Below, one piece after another: positions 6,678-11,095 of a stretch of DNA of 11,095 nucleotides. The notes under the pieces were generated by a model that searched no databases, had not been told where the DNA came from, and was given only the letters and a program-made list of their open reading frames with translations. Origin of the DNA: Roseimaritima sp. (GTDB lineage Bacteria; Planctomycetota; Planctomycetia; Pirellulales; Pirellulaceae). The DNA is taken from assembly GCA_007124075.1 (NCBI GenBank), contig SLFV01000470.1, forward strand, positions 1 to 11,095, written 5' to 3'. The translations under genes and the position numbers were made by a program. Positions within the stretch are counted from its first letter, which is position 1, and the number at the start of each line of letters is the position of its first letter.

Positions 6678-7658
6678 TCAGCTCCTGGCGTCCACCGCGG
6701 CAAAGCTCAAGACGAGGATCAGGATCAGGCCTCCGATCAGCATCACTTCAAACGTCAGCAGACAAACGCCGACATACCGCCAGAACGTCGTCAGACGCCG
6801 AACGGCCAGCTGCGGTTTCGTCGCCCCGCTGGCGAGAGAACGCAGCTTCAAGGCGACGGCGTATCGCAACAGCAAGACGGCAGCCCCGGTCAGGACGCCG
6901 CAAAAGGCAAGCCCAAGAAGTCCATAGACAACCTTGGCGGACCCCTGAAAGGGGGCAAGATTCCGATCCGCGCCTAGAATCATCACGGTAACGAAATACA
7001 CGGCGAAAAGACCCGCAAAGACGAGCCCGGAAACCCCTAGAAATAGTGTCCAGGTGCGATGGCTGGCCCATTGATCGGCCAGATCTGTGGCTCGGAGCCC
7101 ACCACGGAATGATGCGGTCCTGTCCGAATCGGAGGAGCGGGCGTAGGAATCGGGCCGGGAGTTTTGGGCGAACTGGGTGGGAAAATTTTCTCCAGCCGAT
7201 CGCCAATCGTCAAATCCGGCTCGCCAAACGAGCGTGTCCTCGGTGAGCTCTCCTGACTGGATCCGTAACGCCACCTGTGGTGACGTCAGCGGTCCCAGAC
7301 TTTCTCCGTTGACGTGAACGTACCACTGGACACTCTCTTCCGGTGATTCGCCGTGACGCGGACGCGATCCGTCCGGGGATGGGTGGCCCGGGTCGGACGA
7401 TAAGGGTGGTGCTGTGCCCTCGAGTGTTTGATCCGACGGCGGTCGTTTTTCAGCGGCAACCGTAACTTCCGGTTCGCGAGCGGCGACGGGCTGAAAGAAC
7501 TCGGCGAATTCTTCGGCGCGGTGCCACTTGAAGCCGTCACCGGATAGCTCGTGCAATCGCGTAATTTGTCCGCGACGTACCAGATCACGCACTTTCTGGG
7601 GTGGTAACGGCCCCAGCGTTTTTCCTTTGAATCGCACATACACTCGCTCGAGCTTCAT
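6678..7658 (-). CDS. tandem GYF_2 membrane protein
   Basis: A 326-aa protein with two GYF_2 (DUF4339) domains: residues 5-57 (VYVRFKGKTLGPLPPQKV) and 111-163 (WYVHVNGESLGPLTSPQV, ending FDDWRSA). A Pro/Ser-rich linker of about 50 residues separates them. Three helices follow at about 204-228, 243-270 and 292-322. The loop between helices 2 and 3 is strongly basic, so by the positive-inside rule it is cytosolic and the GYF_2 domains are too. The first GYF_2 copy is less typical in its C-terminal part (FKWHRAEEF in place of a DDW-like motif). The ATG overlaps the previous gene's TGA (ATGA, 4 bp) and there is no clear Shine-Dalgarno, so translation probably depends on coupling. The gene ends 3 bp before the MotA-like gene. 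Likely role: cytosolic adaptor or regulator of the channel (inference). Confidence 0.92.
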   Translation of the reverse strand: MKLERVYVRFKGKTLGPLPPQKVRDLVRRGQITRLHELSGDGFKWHRAEEFAEFFQPVAAREPEVTVAAEKRPPSDQTLEGTAPPLSSDPGHPSPDGSRPRHGESPEESVQWYVHVNGESLGPLTSPQVALRIQSGELTEDTLVWRAGFDDWRSAGENFPTQFAQNSRPDSYARSSDSDRTASFRGGLRATDLADQWASHRTWTLFLGVSGLVFAGLFAVYFVTVMILGADRNLAPFQGSAKVVYGLLGLAFCGVLTGAAVLLLRYAVALKLRSLASGATKPQLAVRRLTTFWRYVGVCLLTFEVMLIGGLILILVLSFAAVDARS

Positions 7659-10540
7659 CGGATCGGTCCCGGCAGGTAGAAAACAGGAAGCCCAGCAAGC
7701 ACATCCTCCTTCGGGGCATGGAGATTCGCTTCGCCATCCCGAAATTCACCAATCTCGATCCAGTCGGCCAGCTCTTTGTCGGCACGACTCGGGCGTGCGA
7801 TCGCCAATCGCCCATCTCCATCGGGCGTCACGTCCAGATGGATCGAGAGTTGCTCCGGGTCTGGCTGCTCCAAAAATCCCACCCATCGATAGCGTTGCTC
7901 GCGTACCAGGGCAGCGATCTCGCTGAAATTCGGTCGCCGGCGATACAGATCTGCCAATCGGGACACGACTTGAGCGTCGACTTCGGGCGCGAGGGACGGG
8001 CGAAAGGGAAGCGGCGTATACCAGGGCGGCAAAGAGTCGCTTCGAGCTTTTAAAAACAATAATTCCTCACCGAGACGGCCGGCCAGCATCTCACTTCCTT
8101 CACAAGCCCCGGCAAGTAAGTGCTGGAGCATCATCTCCTTCAATCGACTGCCCAGCTGGTCTCGGCCGCGGAGCTCCGCCGTCAATCGAAGAAATTGACC
8201 TTCCCAATCCGCCAAGAAATCTTGCCTTTTGGCATCCCCGACGGAGGTTAGCCAGCGGATGGTGCTGTAGGGTTCCGGCAAAACTTCCACATCGGCCTTC
8301 AAGAACCGACTTTCCACGGCGCCCCCTTCACTGGAAACAATGTCAACGGTCAACCCCTTGGGAACGTTGTCAAGTATCTTTTGTCGATTCTGCTCAAAAT
8401 AGGTCTTGTATATGAACCACCGAGACCGGTCACCACTTGTCTCGGTGAGCGTGACTAAGTCGGCGACCACCGTATCGGGCAGACTACCGAGCACCCCGTC
8501 CAGGATCTGCTGGCGTTCATCATAACGCTCAAACGGCTCTAGAAACGTCGCTGGAAAGCTGGCTAGATTTTTGCCGACGCTCGCGGTCAGGCGTTCATTT
8601 GCCTTTCGATAGGCCTCTACCGCTTCACTTGGCATCCCTGTTTCAACGGCACGAACGGCCGTGACAACTACATCATTCCATGTCAATGCCTTCTCCCAAA
8701 TCGGCTGGTCTTCCAGCACCTCCTTGAACTGCTTTGCAAGTGATGTCTCGGATGCTTGTCTCGTGAACCTCTGGAGCTTTCCGGCATATTCCGCCAGTGA
8801 CTGTGCCCCATACAACTGGCTCAACGCCGCGGCCTCCATCCGGCTGCGGTCGAGTTGGGTTTTTAAGGCCCCCCTCATGGAGACGGCTCGATTTCGCAAA
8901 GCGCTGACCTGGAATCGGGCGGCACTGTTCGCCCGAGGGTGCTCGCTCAGCAGCCCCTCGAGTTCCGGCAAGACCGCATCCAAGGTGGCCAAGCCAACGG
9001 GGTCGGGGCCGTCAGACTCGATTTGATCCAACCTTTGTTGGATCTTCTGGACTTCGGCCAACAACGCCTCGGTTTCTCTCCCCTTGTTCTCCGCATCCCA
9101 TCGGCTCCACGCGTTTCGTACCTCGAACGCTGCCGCCTTCTCCGCTTCCGTGACGGCGAGCCGTTCGGCACGACCCAGCGCCACCAAATCGGTTGACGCC
9201 GGGTCGTCAGCACTGGCTTGCGCCAAGGCCGCTCGGAACTGTTCGACTCGTTGCCCCTCCTGGGCGACCAGAGAGTCGAGACGATTCGCGAGGGAACGGA
9301 CGCCGGTGGAATCCGCGACGCGAGGTTCGCGGTCTCCTATTTGTTTCAGAAAAGAGAGGGCGGCGTCGGTATCGCCTGCGTCGATCAACGTTTCGAGTTC
9401 CTTCGTTGCCGCTTGTTCCTGAGCCACCCGCATCGATTCCCATTGCCACAAGCCGAGTGCGAAGAGCAAAACGGCCGCGGTCACGGCGATACTCGCCACG
9501 ATGATTTGGAACCGCCTTTTCGTGGCAAGTTCCTGGTCCGCGACGGTCACCTGGTAACGTTGAAGCAGATCTGGCGGAATCGGCTCATCGAAATTCGCGG
9601 CTTGGCGATAGGCTTTTTCCAGCTGACCCAAAGGCGCGTCTTGGTCCAAAGCTGCCTCGAGTCGACCGACGGCCACCGCGCGGAGCCGCCGCTGCTCCGC
9701 CCGATGGTCGAGCTGTGCAAGCCAACCCAAGGCGTCCTGAGTCTCTTCCGTCAACTCAGGCGGCAGCTGCTGGCCGAGCGCTTCGGCGGCCGCATCCCAT
9801 TGGGTCCGCAGGGCCCTGGCGTCGGCTTCATTCATTGCGCAGAACGCATCGTGAAGCCGAGGGGCAAGCTCTTTTAGCGTGACCAGCGCTTTGGACGCGA
9901 TCAGCTTTTGGTGCTTTCGCCGCACGAATTTTATTAGGTTGGCGCCCGGAGAGTGGACCCACGGTGAATGATCCAGCTCCTTTTGAAGCCCCCGAAGGGC
10001 GGGCAGACCTTCCATACCGTTGGCGTGCGTCGCTTCTCCTTGAATTTGTTGCAGCCGGACTTTTTCCCAGCTCTCCAGGTCATCCCTCCAGACGCCGTTA
10101 CCGGGATCACGTTCGGCGATCCGCCGTAAAACCTTGAGCCGCCATGGCAACGGCGCCCGCGCGATCGCGAGCCGGCGTTGCTGGCGGAGCAATCCCTCGA
10201 GCGGCTGGGCTTCGACGATCGCCTCGTTGAGCTCTTCGACGAGCTCCCGGTTCAGGGGGGGAGGCACCGGGATCTCGAGAAATTGCAGAATATCCAGCCA
10301 CTCGTCGGCTTCGACGAAGTCGAGGGCGGCGGCGGCATCCATCGCGTTGGGGGCCATCGACACGGACTGGATTGCCTCGCTGCGGAGTCCTTTATGCAGC
10401 AGCGCGACCGCCGAGGAAAGCCGTTCGTTCACACGCTCGACCTCTGCGGCATACACGGTCGCGAGGGGACGCATCGATTCCTCAGAAATCCCGTCGCGAC
10501 GGCTCAGTGCTGACCTGATTGACTCCACTACCGTCGGCAT
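7655..10540 (-). CDS. large single-pass membrane protein, unknown family
   Basis: A 961-aa protein I cannot name. One clear membrane helix at about 344-366 is preceded by KRR, so residues 1-343 should be cytosolic and 367-961 periplasmic. The cytosolic part is all-helical, with a Trp/Arg-rich core at 118-165 (RQQRRLAIARAPLPWRLKVL, then DPGNGVWRDDLESWEK), and reads like a TPR-like or other helical-repeat adaptor. A proline-rich tract (PVPPPLNREL) lies at 91-100. The periplasmic part begins with long coiled-coil or helical repeats (370-720), then mixed structure, and ends in a probable beta domain (about 880-961). No catalytic motif is visible. The ATG at 10540 has GAGGAG 9 nt upstream (complement 10550-10555) and lies 2 bp after the previous stop. 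Its size and its reach across the membrane fit a scaffold joining cytosolic and periplasmic parts of the machine (inference). Confidence 0.93.
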   Translation of the reverse strand: MPTVVESIRSALSRRDGISEESMRPLATVYAAEVERVNERLSSAVALLHKGLRSEAIQSVSMAPNAMDAAAALDFVEADEWLDILQFLEIPVPPPLNRELVEELNEAIVEAQPLEGLLRQQRRLAIARAPLPWRLKVLRRIAERDPGNGVWRDDLESWEKVRLQQIQGEATHANGMEGLPALRGLQKELDHSPWVHSPGANLIKFVRRKHQKLIASKALVTLKELAPRLHDAFCAMNEADARALRTQWDAAAEALGQQLPPELTEETQDALGWLAQLDHRAEQRRLRAVAVGRLEAALDQDAPLGQLEKAYRQAANFDEPIPPDLLQRYQVTVADQELATKRRFQIIVASIAVTAAVLLFALGLWQWESMRVAQEQAATKELETLIDAGDTDAALSFLKQIGDREPRVADSTGVRSLANRLDSLVAQEGQRVEQFRAALAQASADDPASTDLVALGRAERLAVTEAEKAAAFEVRNAWSRWDAENKGRETEALLAEVQKIQQRLDQIESDGPDPVGLATLDAVLPELEGLLSEHPRANSAARFQVSALRNRAVSMRGALKTQLDRSRMEAAALSQLYGAQSLAEYAGKLQRFTRQASETSLAKQFKEVLEDQPIWEKALTWNDVVVTAVRAVETGMPSEAVEAYRKANERLTASVGKNLASFPATFLEPFERYDERQQILDGVLGSLPDTVVADLVTLTETSGDRSRWFIYKTYFEQNRQKILDNVPKGLTVDIVSSEGGAVESRFLKADVEVLPEPYSTIRWLTSVGDAKRQDFLADWEGQFLRLTAELRGRDQLGSRLKEMMLQHLLAGACEGSEMLAGRLGEELLFLKARSDSLPPWYTPLPFRPSLAPEVDAQVVSRLADLYRRRPNFSEIAALVREQRYRWVGFLEQPDPEQLSIHLDVTPDGDGRLAIARPSRADKELADWIEIGEFRDGEANLHAPKEDVLAGLPVFYLPGPIR

Positions 10541-10542
10541 GC

Positions 10543-11095
10543 TTATGGACTCCTCTCGACCACGAATGCAGGGCTAATCAAGATCGGATCGCCTATTGGA
10601 TCAGGTGTCTTAGTCAATGACAAACCGCGATCTCTTGTGCCCTTTCCAAAAAACTGGACTTCAAGCAACCCGTTGGAACCGATCTTTGGTCCTCGCTCAA
10701 TTGCATTTAACAAATATCGTGATTGCTGTGCCAGATCTTCAAAGATTGCAATAGTATTGGCAAGGCCCGGTGGCTCCATTGCACCATCGATGTCTTCCTT
10801 GATTTGCCTAAGGTCAGCGAGAATGTCTTCAATCTTCGTCACGAAGTCCGAATCAATAGCCAACCAGCTTTGCCCGTCAACTACCTTCCCCGCGTCATCC
10901 AGGGACATGCGTAGCCGATCGTGAGCTTTCTTGGTTTTTTTATCATTTCCGCCTAGGCTCGCCTGTTGACCATTCCTGATCTCGCCACTTGTCGCGCCAA
11001 GCGATTCCTCTACCCTGGCTATCGGGTCGAGCACATCGTAGAGAAAACGCCGAAGCGGCCCGAGTCGGGAATTGTTCGTCCTCGTCTTGTTCGGT
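10543..11095 (-). CDS. C-terminal part of unrecognised protein (5' end outside window)
   Basis: The reading frame stays open to the window edge, giving 183 codons before the TAA at 10543-10545. An in-frame GTG at 11034 could be taken as a start, but the 20 codons before it read like normal protein (RLGPLRRFLYDVLDPIARVE), so I treat the gene as truncated by the window. What is visible is mostly helical (SWLAIDSDFVTKIEDILADL, then FEDLAQQSRYLLNAIE), with a short strand-rich end (LLEVQFFGKG, ISPAFVVERSP). No membrane segment or known motif was found in this part. By hand count, 10621-10800 has 84 G+C in 180 bases (47%). Three sampled 60-base lines of the next gene have 109 in 180 (61%). It ends only 2 bp before the 961-aa gene, so it is probably part of the same operon. 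Confidence 0.8.
   Translation of the reverse strand, partial: PNKTRTNNSRLGPLRRFLYDVLDPIARVEESLGATSGEIRNGQQASLGGNDKKTKKAHDRLRMSLDDAGKVVDGQSWLAIDSDFVTKIEDILADLRQIKEDIDGAMEPPGLANTIAIFEDLAQQSRYLLNAIERGPKIGSNGLLEVQFFGKGTRDRGLSLTKTPDPIGDPILISPAFVVERSP

Noticed and set aside
9025..9044. Perfect 8-bp inverted repeat GATCCAAC/GTTGGATC with a 4-nt loop.
   Set aside because: It lies deep inside the 961-aa coding region, encodes ordinary coiled-coil residues and has no T-run; probably chance.

Overview
The window looks like part of a chromosome from a Planctomycetes bacterium (Pirellulales-like). This rests on protein style, not on a database search. The signs are an SHD1-domain lipoprotein, repeated GYF_2 (DUF4339) domains on membrane proteins, long low-complexity linkers and moderately high GC. 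All nine genes I accept lie on the minus strand, so transcription runs from right to left. No RNA gene, transposon, CRISPR array or phage gene was seen.

In transcription order: (1) 10543..>11095, the C-terminal part of an unrecognised helical protein whose 5' end is outside the window; (2) 7655..10540, a 961-aa protein with one membrane segment and large domains on both sides of the membrane; (3) 6678..7658, two GYF_2 domains followed by three membrane helices; (4) 5754..6674, a MotA/TolQ/ExbB-type channel subunit; (5) 4899..5726 and (6) 3994..4899, two different MotB/ExbD-like subunits, each with the key Asp at the start of its single helix, then a coiled coil and a shared C-terminal domain; (7) 2371..3969, a secreted or anchored von Willebrand A (vWA) protein with an intact MIDAS; (8) 1663..2322, GYF_2 + zinc ribbon + TM2-like membrane domain; (9) 246..1451, an SHD1-domain putative lipoprotein. 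Genes 1-8 are packed with gaps or overlaps of 48 bp or less, including ATGA and TGATG couplings, and look like one operon. Gene 9 follows after 211 bp and may be separately controlled.

My reading is that genes 2-8 encode an envelope-spanning, proton-motive-force-driven machine. A MotA-like pentamer would surround a two-subunit B core made of two different proteins. The core drives coiled-coil arms in the periplasm, where the vWA domain, the long C-terminal half of the 961-aa protein and perhaps the lipoprotein act. On the cytosolic side, GYF_2 and zinc-ribbon domains could recruit partners. The A/B pair resembles ZorA-ZorB of Zorya defence, GldLM and the Mot/Exb/Tol stators, but no nuclease, helicase, OmpA-type or TonB partner is in view. 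Its function is unknown. The left 245 bp and the 211-bp gap hold only small inverted repeats.
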